A DNA stretch of 48,985 nt from Oscillospiraceae bacterium (GTDB taxonomy: Bacteria > Bacillota > Clostridia > Oscillospirales > Oscillospiraceae): assembly GCA_902784305.1 (NCBI GenBank), contig CACZUK010000004.1:1-48985 (forward strand), given 5' to 3'. Below, in pieces: positions 23,009 to 30,581 of this stretch. The position numbers and the translations under genes are program-made. The notes below the pieces were generated by a model that searched no databases, had not been told where the DNA came from, and worked only from the letters and a program-made list of their open reading frames with translations. Numbering within the stretch: position 1 is the stretch's first letter; the number at the start of each line of letters is the position of its first letter.

Positions 23009-24223
23009 ATGGGAGAGCGCAAACGAATCCTGCTGGTGGGCGTGGGCATGGGCAACCGGGACCAGCTCACCCGGGAGGCGGAGGAGGCCATCCGGGGCAG
23101 CGGTCTGCTGCTGGGCTCGGCGCGGCTGCTGAGCCAGTTTCGGGACCTGGACCTGCCTCAGGAGGCGCTGATTCGGCCCCGGGAGCTGGCCGCGGCGATT
23201 CAGGAGAGCGAGGCGGAGCAAATCGCGGTGCTCTTCTCCGGCGACCCGGGTTATTTCAGCCTGGCCCGCAGCCTGCTGCCCCTGCTGGAGGGGTTGGAGG
23301 TGGAGGTGCTGCCCGGCGTGTCCAGCCTGAGCTGCCTCTGCGCCCGGCTGGGCACGAGCTGGCAGGACGTGTTCTCCCTCTCCTGCCACGGCCGGGACGA
23401 GGGCGTGGTGGCGGCGGTGCAGAGCCACAGCCGCTGCTTTGTGCTCACGGGCGGCGTGTTTCGGGTGGAAACGGTGTGTAAAATGCTGACAAAGGCGGGC
23501 CTGGGCCAGCTTTTGGCCACCGCCGGGGAGCGGCTGAGCTACCCGGAGGAGCGCGTGGTCACGGACACGGTGGAGGCCCTGAGCCGGGACAGCTTCGCGG
23601 ATTTGTCGGTGCTGCTGGTGGAGAACCCCCGGCCGGTGCAGCGCATCTTCCAGGCACCGGGGCTCAGCGACGACGCCTTTCACCGGGGCAAGGTGCCCAT
23701 GACGAAGGAGGAGGTCCGCGCGCTGGTGATTTCCAAGCTGCGCCTGTGCAGCCGGGACGTGCTCTGGGACGTGGGCGCGGGCACCGGCTCGGTGAGCGTG
23801 GAGGCCGCGTTGTGCCTGACCGAGGGGACGGTCTGGGCGGTGGAGCGCCGGGCGGAGGCCTGTGAGCTGATTCACCGCAACCGGGAGCAGTTCCAGCTCA
23901 GCAACCTCCATCTGGTGGAGGGGGAGGCGCCTCAGGTGCTCCACGGCCTCTGCGCGCCGGACAGCGTGTTCATCGGCGGCAGCTCCGGCGCGCTGCGGGA
24001 CATCGTGGGCGCGGCGCTGGAGAAGAACCCGGCGGTGCGGATTGTGTGCAGCGCCATCACGCTGGAGACCCTTCAGGAGGCACTGGGGGCCATCCGGCAC
24101 TTCGGCTTTCAGGACACGGAGGTGGTGCAGCTCAGCGTCACCCGCTCGGCCAGCGTGGGGCCCTACCACATGATGCGCGCGGAGAATCCGGTCTACCTCA
24201 TCTCCATGGAGAAGCCCCTGTGA
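23009..24223 (+). CDS. cbiET: Fused cobalt-precorrin-7 C5-methyltransferase / C15-methyltransferase-decarboxylase
   Basis: A 404-residue CobL-like fusion. CbiE occupies about 1-215 ('ILLVGVGMGNRDQLT', 'VLFSGDPGYFSLA', 'VLPGVSSLSCLCARLG'). CbiT occupies about 224-404 ('PMTKEEVRALVISKLRL', SAM site 'LWDVGAGTGSVSVEAAL', 'VFIGGSSGALRDIV'). Together they methylate C5 and C15 and decarboxylate the C12 acetate. I chose ATG 23009 because the protein fold starts there; the frame stays open upstream to 22892 through repeat sequence. Confidence 0.93.
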   Translation: MGERKRILLVGVGMGNRDQLTREAEEAIRGSGLLLGSARLLSQFRDLDLPQEALIRPRELAAAIQESEAEQIAVLFSGDPGYFSLARSLLPLLEGLEVEVLPGVSSLSCLCARLGTSWQDVFSLSCHGRDEGVVAAVQSHSRCFVLTGGVFRVETVCKMLTKAGLGQLLATAGERLSYPEERVVTDTVEALSRDSFADLSVLLVENPRPVQRIFQAPGLSDDAFHRGKVPMTKEEVRALVISKLRLCSRDVLWDVGAGTGSVSVEAALCLTEGTVWAVERRAEACELIHRNREQFQLSNLHLVEGEAPQVLHGLCAPDSVFIGGSSGALRDIVGAALEKNPAVRIVCSAITLETLQEALGAIRHFGFQDTEVVQLSVTRSASVGPYHMMRAENPVYLISMEKPL

Positions 24224-25581
24224 GCGCCCGGCTGCTGCTGGGCGGCACCCGGAGCGGCTGCGGCAAGACCAGCTTCACCTGTGCACTGCTGCGCGCCTGG
24301 GGACAGGCGGGGGTGCGGCTCGCCAGCTGCAAGAGCGGTCCGGACTACATCGACCCCCTGTTCCACCGCTCCGTTTTGGGGACAAAAAGCTGCAATCTGG
24401 ACCTGTTTTTCACCAATTCTGATACCACGCGGGGCCTTCTGCGTCAGCACAGCGCGGGCTGTGACCTGACAGTGCTGGAGGGGGCCATGGGCTACTACGA
24501 CGGCATCGCCCTGAGCAGCGAGGCCAGCGCCTGGGACCTGGCCCGCGTCACCGAAACCCCGGCGGTGCTGGTGGTGGACGCCCGGGGCGCCGCGGCCAGC
24601 CTGTGCGCGGAGGTGGAGGGCTTCGTGCGCCACCGGCCCGACAGCGGACTCCGGGGCGTGCTGCTCAACCGCGTCTCGCCCATGCTCTACCCGCGGCTTC
24701 GGGCGCTGATTCGGGAGCGCTGCGCCGTGGAGGTCTTCGGCTTTCTGCCGCCGCTGCCCCAGTGCGCCTTTGAGAGCCGTCATCTGGGCCTGATGACCCC
24801 GGCGGAGCTGACGGGTTTGAACGAAAAGCTGGACGTTTTGGCAGAAAACGCCCGAAAATACGTCGATTTGGACGCCCTGCTGGCCCTCGCCCGGACGGCT
24901 CCGCCCCTGGAGGGTCCCGCGCTGTCTCTGCCGGAGCCAGTGCCCGGACGGCCGGTGGTGGCCGTGGCCCGGGACCGGGCCTTTTGTTTCCACTATGAGG
25001 AGAATTTCGCCCTTTTAGAGGCGCTGGGCGCGGAAATCCGCACCTTTTCTCCGCTGAACGGGGAAGGACTGCCCCCCTGTGACGCTCTCTGGCTGGGGGG
25101 CGGCTACCCGGAGGTCCACGCCGCCGCTCTGAGCGAAAACCGGAGCCTGTGGGCGCAGATACGCGCCGCCGTCGCGGACGGTCTGCCCACTGTGGCGGAG
25201 TGCGGCGGCTTCCTCTGCCTCCAGAGCGCGCTGGAGACAGAGGAGGGGGTGCGCTGGCCCATGGCGGGTGTGTTCCCCGGCGTGGGTCGGCCTGTGGGGA
25301 AGCTGCGCCGCTTCGGCTATGTGACCCTCACCGCCCAAGGGGACAGCCTCCTGCTGCGCGCGGGGGAGACGATTCCCGCCCACGAGTTCCACTATTGGGA
25401 CGTAGACGACCCCGGAGCGGACTTTTCTGCCCAAAAGCCCCAGTCGGACCGGGGCTGGCGCTGCGTCCACGCGGAGCCGGGCCTCTACGCGGGCTTTCCC
25501 CACCTCTACCTTTATTCCAATCCCACACTGGCCCGGCGGCTGCTGCTGGCCGCACTGCGTCACAGAGAGGAGCGACGATGA
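24220..25581 (+). CDS. cbiA: Cobyrinate a,c-diamide synthase
   Basis: A 453-residue glutamine amidotransferase acting on the a and c carboxylates. N-terminal P-loop 'GGTRSGCGKTSFT', 'CKSGPDYIDPLFH', 'EGAMGYYDG', and C-terminal GATase 'VAECGGFLCLQ' (nucleophilic Cys) with 'PAHEFHYWDVDD'. It starts at GTG 24220, overlapping cbiET by 4 nt, although the frame is open further upstream. Confidence 0.95.
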   Translation: MSARLLLGGTRSGCGKTSFTCALLRAWGQAGVRLASCKSGPDYIDPLFHRSVLGTKSCNLDLFFTNSDTTRGLLRQHSAGCDLTVLEGAMGYYDGIALSSEASAWDLARVTETPAVLVVDARGAAASLCAEVEGFVRHRPDSGLRGVLLNRVSPMLYPRLRALIRERCAVEVFGFLPPLPQCAFESRHLGLMTPAELTGLNEKLDVLAENARKYVDLDALLALARTAPPLEGPALSLPEPVPGRPVVAVARDRAFCFHYEENFALLEALGAEIRTFSPLNGEGLPPCDALWLGGGYPEVHAAALSENRSLWAQIRAAVADGLPTVAECGGFLCLQSALETEEGVRWPMAGVFPGVGRPVGKLRRFGYVTLTAQGDSLLLRAGETIPAHEFHYWDVDDPGADFSAQKPQSDRGWRCVHAEPGLYAGFPHLYLYSNPTLARRLLLAALRHREERR

Positions 25582-26636
25582 ACCTGAATGAGCTGTGCCG
25601 GAGCGTGCGGCCCCTCAGCGCCCCGGCCATGGAGGCGTCCCGCCGCCGCTGGGACGCGGTGGCCAAGCCCCTGGGGTCCCTGGGGGAGCTGGAAACCCTC
25701 ATCACCCGCATCTGCGGCGTGACGGGCACCGACCAGCCGTCCATCGCCCGGAAAGCGGTGCTGGTGTTCTGCGCGGACAACGGCGTGGTGGCGGAGGGCG
25801 TCACGCAAAGCCCTCAGTCGGTGACGGCCACCGTGGCCCGGAGTTTGGCCCGGGGCGGCAGCAGCGTGTGCGCCATGGCCCGGGTGGCGGGCGCGGAGGT
25901 GATTCCGGTGGACGTGGGCATGGTGACGACCGTGGACGAGCCGGGGCTGCTCCGGCGCTGTGTCCGCCGCGGGACCGGCAATCTGGCCCGGGAGTGTGCC
26001 ATGACCCGGGCGGAGGCGGAGCGGGCCATCCTCACCGGCGCGGCGCTGGTGCGGGAGCAGAAGGCCCGGGGCGTGGAGCTGCTGGCCACGGGGGAGATGG
26101 GCATCGGCAACACCACCAGCTCCGCCGCCGTCACAGCGGCTGTGCTGGGTCTGGACGCGCAGAGCGTGACGGGCCGGGGCGCGGGGCTCTCCGACGAGGC
26201 CCTTGCGCACAAGTGCGCGGTCATCGACCGGGCTCTGCGGCTCCACCGGGGGCAAATCAGTGACACATTGGATGTGATTTCTCACCTGGGGGGGCTGGAC
26301 ATCGCGGCCATGGTTGGGGTATACTTAGGCGGTGCGGCGTATGGCGTGCCGGTGCTGATGGACGGCTTCATCTCAGCGGCGGCGGCGCTGTGCGCGGTGC
26401 GGCTGTGCCCGGCGGTGCGGGAGCACCTGATTCCCAGCCATTGCTCCGGCGAAGCGGCGGGGGCGGTGCCTCTGCGGGCGCTGGGTCTGGAGCCTGTGCT
26501 GTGCGCGGGCCTGCGGCTGGGGGAGGGCACCGGCGCGGTGGCCCTGATGCCCCTTCTGGACATGGCCTTGGCGGTCTACCGCAGCGCGGGCAGCTTTGAC
26601 GACATTGGAATGGAGGCTTACGAGCACCTGTCATGA
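25578..26636 (+). CDS. cobT: Nicotinate-nucleotide:base phosphoribosyltransferase
   Basis: A 352-residue CobT that makes alpha-ribazole phosphate from the lower-ligand base. Family blocks are 'AKPLGSLGELE', 'VFCADNGVVAEGVTQSP', 'GEMGIGNTTSSAAV', 'GRGAGLSDEALAHK', 'MDGFISAAAAL' and 'LRLGEGTGAVALMPLL', which holds the candidate catalytic Glu. GAGGAG precedes ATG, and the ATGA overlap with cbiA is conserved. The lower ligand itself is not determined; no bluB or bza gene is seen here. Confidence 0.95.
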   Translation: MNLNELCRSVRPLSAPAMEASRRRWDAVAKPLGSLGELETLITRICGVTGTDQPSIARKAVLVFCADNGVVAEGVTQSPQSVTATVARSLARGGSSVCAMARVAGAEVIPVDVGMVTTVDEPGLLRRCVRRGTGNLARECAMTRAEAERAILTGAALVREQKARGVELLATGEMGIGNTTSSAAVTAAVLGLDAQSVTGRGAGLSDEALAHKCAVIDRALRLHRGQISDTLDVISHLGGLDIAAMVGVYLGGAAYGVPVLMDGFISAAAALCAVRLCPAVREHLIPSHCSGEAAGAVPLRALGLEPVLCAGLRLGEGTGAVALMPLLDMALAVYRSAGSFDDIGMEAYEHLS

Positions 26637-27154
26637 TGACTTTGGTATCCGGCGGCGCGGGCAGCGGCAAGTCCGCCTTTGCGGAGGAGCTGGCGCTGCG
26701 CTCCGGCGCCCCCCGGCGCTGCTATCTGGCGACTATGGCGGTCTGGGGCGAGGAGGACCGGGCGCGGGTGGCGCGTCACCGGGCGATGCGCCGGGGCAAG
26801 GGCTTCGTCACGCTGGAGCGTCAGCGGGAACTGAGGGCTCTGCGCGTCCCGGCAGACAGCGTGGTGCTGCTGGAGGATTTGTGCAACCTCACCGCCAACG
26901 AGTGCTTCGGCCCGGCGGGCTTCGACGGGGCGCGGGAGCGGATTCTGGCGGGACTGGACGCCGTTTCCGCTCAGTGCCGGGACCTCATCGTGGTCACAAA
27001 CGAGCTGTTTTCGGACGGATATGCCTACCCCGCCGAAACCCGGCGCTATCTGGAGCTTCTGGCCGATTTGAACCGCGCTCTGGCCGCGCGGAGCGAGCGG
27101 GTGGCGGAGGTCGCGGCGGGACTGCCCATCCTCTGGAAGGGGGAGCTGGAATGA
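26633..27154 (+). CDS. cobU: CobU-like adenosylcobinamide kinase/guanylyltransferase
   Basis: A 173-residue CobU homologue expected to phosphorylate adenosylcobinamide and attach GMP. The N-terminal P-loop is intact ('SGGAGSGKSAFAE'), and 'VARHRAMRRGKGFVTLE' retains a His in the place of the guanylylated His of CobU. The C-terminal motif usually read as NEVGxGIVP is altered to 'NELFSDGYAYP'. A second CobU-like gene beyond cobS has the reverse pattern. It overlaps cobT and cobS by 4 nt each. Confidence 0.88.
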   Translation: MMTLVSGGAGSGKSAFAEELALRSGAPRRCYLATMAVWGEEDRARVARHRAMRRGKGFVTLERQRELRALRVPADSVVLLEDLCNLTANECFGPAGFDGARERILAGLDAVSAQCRDLIVVTNELFSDGYAYPAETRRYLELLADLNRALAARSERVAEVAAGLPILWKGELE

Positions 27155-27921
27155 GGCTGCTTTCTTCGATTATCGTCACATTTTCCCTGTATTCCGCCCT
27201 GCCCATGCCCCAAATCCGCTGGGAGGAGGACAGCATGGAGTACTCTCTGGCCTGCCTGCCGCTGGTGGGGGTCGTGCTGGGGGGCGCGCTGTGGCTGTGG
27301 CTGCGTCTGTGTCTGTTTTTGGGGATGGGCGCGCTGCTGCGGGGCGCGGGTGCGGTGGCCCTGAGCGCGGCGCTCACCGGGGGCATCCACCTGGACGGCC
27401 TGTGCGACACCTGTGACGCTCTGGGCTCCCATCAGACCCGGGAGCGGATGCTGGACATCCTCAAGGACCCCCACATCGGGGCCTTCGGGGTGCTGGGCTG
27501 CGGGGTCTATCTGCTCACCCAGTTCGCCGCCTGGTCCGAGCTGCCCCTCACGCCCCGGAGCCTGCTTCTGGCGGCGCTGATGCCCGTGCTGGCCCGGAGC
27601 TGGGTGGCGCTGGGGGTCCTGACCCGGCCCAACGCCCGGGGCAGCGGTCTGCTGGCCACCTTCACGAAGGCCAGCGCCCTGGGCCGCAACCGGGCGGCGG
27701 CGGCGCTCTGGCTGGTGCTGAGCAGCACGGCGCTGGTGCTCCTCGGGGGAGCGGGGCCGTGGATGGCCCTGACGGCGGCCGTCGTCTACGCGCTGAGCGT
27801 CTGGAAGACCCAAAGGGCCTTCGGCGGTCTCACCGGGGACCTGGCCGGGTGGACATTGTGCCTGCTGGAGCTGTGTCAAGTATTATGCCTTGCCATTCTG
27901 GAGGGGAGGGCCGCGCTGTGA
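27151..27921 (+). CDS. cobS: Adenosylcobinamide-GDP ribazoletransferase (cobalamin synthase)
   Basis: A 256-residue integral membrane protein joining alpha-ribazole (phosphate) to the activated corrinoid. The conserved catalytic stretch 'GGIHLDGLCDTCDALGS' with 'DILKDPHIGAFGVLG' is present, among about six hydrophobic segments. ATG overlaps cobU; its TGA overlaps the next GTG. Confidence 0.95.
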   Translation: MRLLSSIIVTFSLYSALPMPQIRWEEDSMEYSLACLPLVGVVLGGALWLWLRLCLFLGMGALLRGAGAVALSAALTGGIHLDGLCDTCDALGSHQTRERMLDILKDPHIGAFGVLGCGVYLLTQFAAWSELPLTPRSLLLAALMPVLARSWVALGVLTRPNARGSGLLATFTKASALGRNRAAAALWLVLSSTALVLLGGAGPWMALTAAVVYALSVWKTQRAFGGLTGDLAGWTLCLLELCQVLCLAILEGRAAL

Positions 27922-28286
27922 GGCTGGTCATCGGCGGTTTCCGACAAGGAAAACTACATTACACCATGGAGCGGTACGGTGTCGCCCCCGATGAGGTCGC
28001 GGAGGACTTCAAAGAATCGGAAAAGGCCCGGATTTTCCATAATTTTCAACAGGCTGTGCAAAAAGCGTTGAGCGCGGGGGAGGACCCGCGAAAAAAACTT
28101 GAGGATTTGTTGAATGTCAACCCGGAGCTGATTGTCATCTGCGACGAGGTGGGCTGCGGCGTGGTCCCCGTGGACCGGGAGGAACGGATTTGGAGAGAGA
28201 CAGTGGGACGGCTGTGCTGCACCCTGGCGCAGAGGGCCGAGAGCGTGGAGCGGGTCTTCTGCGGCCTGGCCCAGCGCTTGAAATAA
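27918..28286 (+). CDS. Second, short CobU-like protein
   Basis: A 122-residue protein resembling CobU at both ends but missing the middle. Its N-terminus 'VIGGFRQGKLHYT' is a P-loop-like GGxxxGK lacking the Ser/Thr after Lys. The guanylylation-His region is absent. The C-terminus 'CDEVGCGVVPVDREER' followed by an 'AGRLxxxLA'-like helix and 'VFCGLAQRLK' matches the NEVGxGIVP end of CobU well. It may act with the upstream CobU, which lacks exactly this motif, or be a regulatory or degenerate paralogue. GTG start, overlapping cobS by 4 nt. Confidence 0.75.
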   Translation: MRLVIGGFRQGKLHYTMERYGVAPDEVAEDFKESEKARIFHNFQQAVQKALSAGEDPRKKLEDLLNVNPELIVICDEVGCGVVPVDREERIWRETVGRLCCTLAQRAESVERVFCGLAQRLK

Positions 28287-28861
28287 GGCTGCTGCGCCAC
28301 GCGGCTACCGCTGCAACGCGGCTGGGACGCTATCAGGGCGTCACAGACGAGCCTCTGGACGCGGAGGGGGCGGAGGACGCCTGCCGCCGTGCCGGCGCTC
28401 TGGAGCCGGTTGAGGCGCTCTGGAGCTCTCCGCTGCTGCGCTGTCGGCAGACGGCGGCGCTGCTGTACCCGGACCGGACGCCGACGCTGCTGGACGGGCT
28501 GCGGGAGCTGGACTTCGGCCACTGGGAGGGGCACACCTGGGACGAGGTGGGGGACCCCGCCGTCTACGACCTCTGGCTGGCGGAGGACCCCTCCGCGCGC
28601 TTTCCCGGCGGGGAGACGCTGGGGGCCTTTCGCCGCCGCACGGACGCGGCCTTGAACGAAATCGCGGAACAATGCCGCAAACACGGCATCAAGACCGCCG
28701 CGGTCGTGACCCACGGCGGGGTGCTGATGGCGCTGCTGTCCGGCCACGCGCGGCCCCATCGCGGCTACTTCGACTGGCACTGTCCGCCCTGCGGAGGCTA
28801 TTCGGCCCGGCTGGACCCCGTGACGCTGACCCTGGACCGGGTGGAGGCCCTGCCATGGTGA
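28190..28861 (+). CDS. cobC: Alpha-ribazole phosphatase (histidine phosphatase family)
   Basis: A phosphoglycerate-mutase-like phosphatase that dephosphorylates alpha-ribazole 5'-phosphate or adenosylcobalamin 5'-phosphate. The catalytic His is in 'IRLLRHAATA' (RHAAT instead of RHGET); further motifs are 'LWSSPLLRCRQTA', 'LRELDFGHWEG' and 'VVTHGGVLMALL'. The start is problematic: near the family N-terminus only ATA or CTG codons exist. The one start with a proper Shine-Dalgarno (GGGAGGA, 6 nt spacing) is TTG 28190, which adds about 31 residues and overlaps the previous gene by 97 nt. A start near 28283 is the alternative. Confidence 0.88.
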   Translation: MERDSGTAVLHPGAEGRERGAGLLRPGPALEIRLLRHAATAATRLGRYQGVTDEPLDAEGAEDACRRAGALEPVEALWSSPLLRCRQTAALLYPDRTPTLLDGLRELDFGHWEGHTWDEVGDPAVYDLWLAEDPSARFPGGETLGAFRRRTDAALNEIAEQCRKHGIKTAAVVTHGGVLMALLSGHARPHRGYFDWHCPPCGGYSARLDPVTLTLDRVEALPW

Positions 28862-29838
28862 GGGCGTTGCTGCTGCTGAGCGCCTGGCTGGTGGACGCGC
28901 TGGTGGGGGACCCGCCCCGACTGCCCCACCCTGTGCGTTGGATGGGCAGCCTCATCGCCTGGCTGGAGCGGACGCTGCGGCCCCGGTTTCCGGCGATTCC
29001 CCGGGGGGAGCTTTGGGGCGGCAGAATCCTTGTTTTGGGAACTTTAACGGCGGTTTTTATATGTACAGCAATACCGCTTTACATCATGAAAAGGGTATCG
29101 TTTTGGCTCTGGTTTGCCGTTTCCGCGGTTTTTTCCGGCTTTTTACTGGCACCCCGCTCCCTCCGGGAGGAGAGCACCCGCGTGGAGAGCGCGCTGGAGG
29201 CGGGGGACCTCATCGGCGCCCGAAAAGCACTTTCGTGGATTGTTGGCCGGGACACGGCGGAGCTGGACGAGGAGGCCGTGGCCCGCGCCGCTGTGGAAAC
29301 CGTGGCGGAGAACGCCTCTGACGGCGTGATTGCGCCGCTGCTGTACCTGGCCCTCTTCGGCCCGGTGGGCATGGCGCTCTACAAGGCGGTGAACACCATG
29401 GACTCCATGCTGGGCTACCACACGCCCCGCTATGAGCACTGGGGCCGCGCCGCCGCCCGGCTGGACGACCTGGCCAATTGGATTCCCGCCCGGCTGTCCG
29501 GGGCGCTGCTGTGCGCCGCCGCGCCGCTGGTGGGGCTGGACAGCGCGAACGCCTGGCGCGTGTTTCTGCGGGACCGGCTGAACCACAAATCCCCCAACAG
29601 CGCCCACACGGAGGCGGCCTGTGCGGGGGCGCTGGGGGTGCAGCTGGGCGGTCCCAGCCGCTACTTTGGCGCGTGGGTGGACAAGCCCACCATCGGGGAC
29701 GCGCTGCGCCCGGTGGAGGCCAGGGACATCCGCCGCGCCAACGCCCTCATGACCGCGGGCGGGCTGCTCTGCCTGCTGCTGTGCTGTGTGGGGGCGGTTT
29801 TCTGGAACATGCTCAAGGACAGTTGGGGGATACCGTGA
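28855..29838 (+). CDS. cbiB: Adenosylcobinamide-phosphate synthase
   Basis: A 327-residue membrane protein joining aminopropanol phosphate (from CobD) to adenosylcobyrate. It begins 'LVDALVGDPPRLPHPVRWMG', and has 'GRDTAELDEEAVARAAVETVAENASDGV' blocks (VGRDTAELDE, VAENASDG), 'LYKAVNTMDSMLGYH' and 'KSPNSAHTEAACAGALGVQL'. ATG 28855 or GTG 28858 could start; both overlap the cobC end. Confidence 0.94.
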   Translation: MVRALLLLSAWLVDALVGDPPRLPHPVRWMGSLIAWLERTLRPRFPAIPRGELWGGRILVLGTLTAVFICTAIPLYIMKRVSFWLWFAVSAVFSGFLLAPRSLREESTRVESALEAGDLIGARKALSWIVGRDTAELDEEAVARAAVETVAENASDGVIAPLLYLALFGPVGMALYKAVNTMDSMLGYHTPRYEHWGRAAARLDDLANWIPARLSGALLCAAAPLVGLDSANAWRVFLRDRLNHKSPNSAHTEAACAGALGVQLGGPSRYFGAWVDKPTIGDALRPVEARDIRRANALMTAGGLLCLLLCCVGAVFWNMLKDSWGIP

Positions 29839-30539
29839 CAGATTCAAAAAAATACGGAGTTTTTTACGGCGTCGGCGTGGGTCCGGGGGACCCGGAGCTG
29901 CTGACGCGCAAGGCGGAGCGCATCCTGCGCGCGGCGGACGTTCTGGCCGCGCCGGACCCGGGGGCGGGGGCCTCCATGGCCCTGGGCATCGTGGGGGAGC
30001 TGGCCCGCGGCAAGCGGATTCTCTTCTGCCCGGCACCCATGACCCGGGACAAATCGCGTCTGCGCGCGGCCTGGGACGAGGGCGCGGCCCTCATCTGCGG
30101 AGAGCTGGAGCAGGGCCGCAGCGTGGCCTTTGTGACCCTGGGCGACCCGGGCATCTACTCCACCTGCGGCTACCTGCTGCGCCGGGTGCGGCAGCGGGGC
30201 TTTGAGACGCAGCTTGTGCCGGGGGTGCCCTCCTTCTGCGCCGCCGCCGCCGCGCTGGGCGTGAGCCTGTGTCAGGGCCGGGAGCCGCTGACCATCGTGC
30301 CCGCCGCCAGCCCGGAGCTGGAAGACGCGCTGACGCGGCCCGGTGCGCGGGTGGTGATGAAGGCGGCGGCGCGGCTGGAGACGCTTCAGACCCTGCTGGA
30401 GCGGCAGGGGGAGCTGGACGGCGCGGTTCTGGTGGAGAACTGCGGCCTGACGGGGGAGCGCAGCCTCCCACTGGGGGAGGCGGACTGCGCTGGATACTTT
30501 TCCACCGTGATTATCCCCAAAAAAGAGAAAAATCCATAG
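29835..30539 (+). CDS. cbiL: Cobalt-factor II C20-methyltransferase
   Basis: A 234-residue SAM-dependent methylase with 'GVGVGPGDPELLTRKAERIL', 'FVTLGDPGIYSTCGYLL', 'VPGVPSFCAAAAALG' and a terminal 'GYFSTVII'. It acts immediately after cobalt insertion by CbiK. GTG start overlaps cbiB by 4 nt. It is the last cbi gene before the hem genes. Confidence 0.94.
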   Translation: MTDSKKYGVFYGVGVGPGDPELLTRKAERILRAADVLAAPDPGAGASMALGIVGELARGKRILFCPAPMTRDKSRLRAAWDEGAALICGELEQGRSVAFVTLGDPGIYSTCGYLLRRVRQRGFETQLVPGVPSFCAAAAALGVSLCQGREPLTIVPAASPELEDALTRPGARVVMKAAARLETLQTLLERQGELDGAVLVENCGLTGERSLPLGEADCAGYFSTVIIPKKEKNP

Positions 30540-30581
30540 AGACAGGAAGGAAACGGGCGATTTTGCCCGAAGGTGGGAGCT

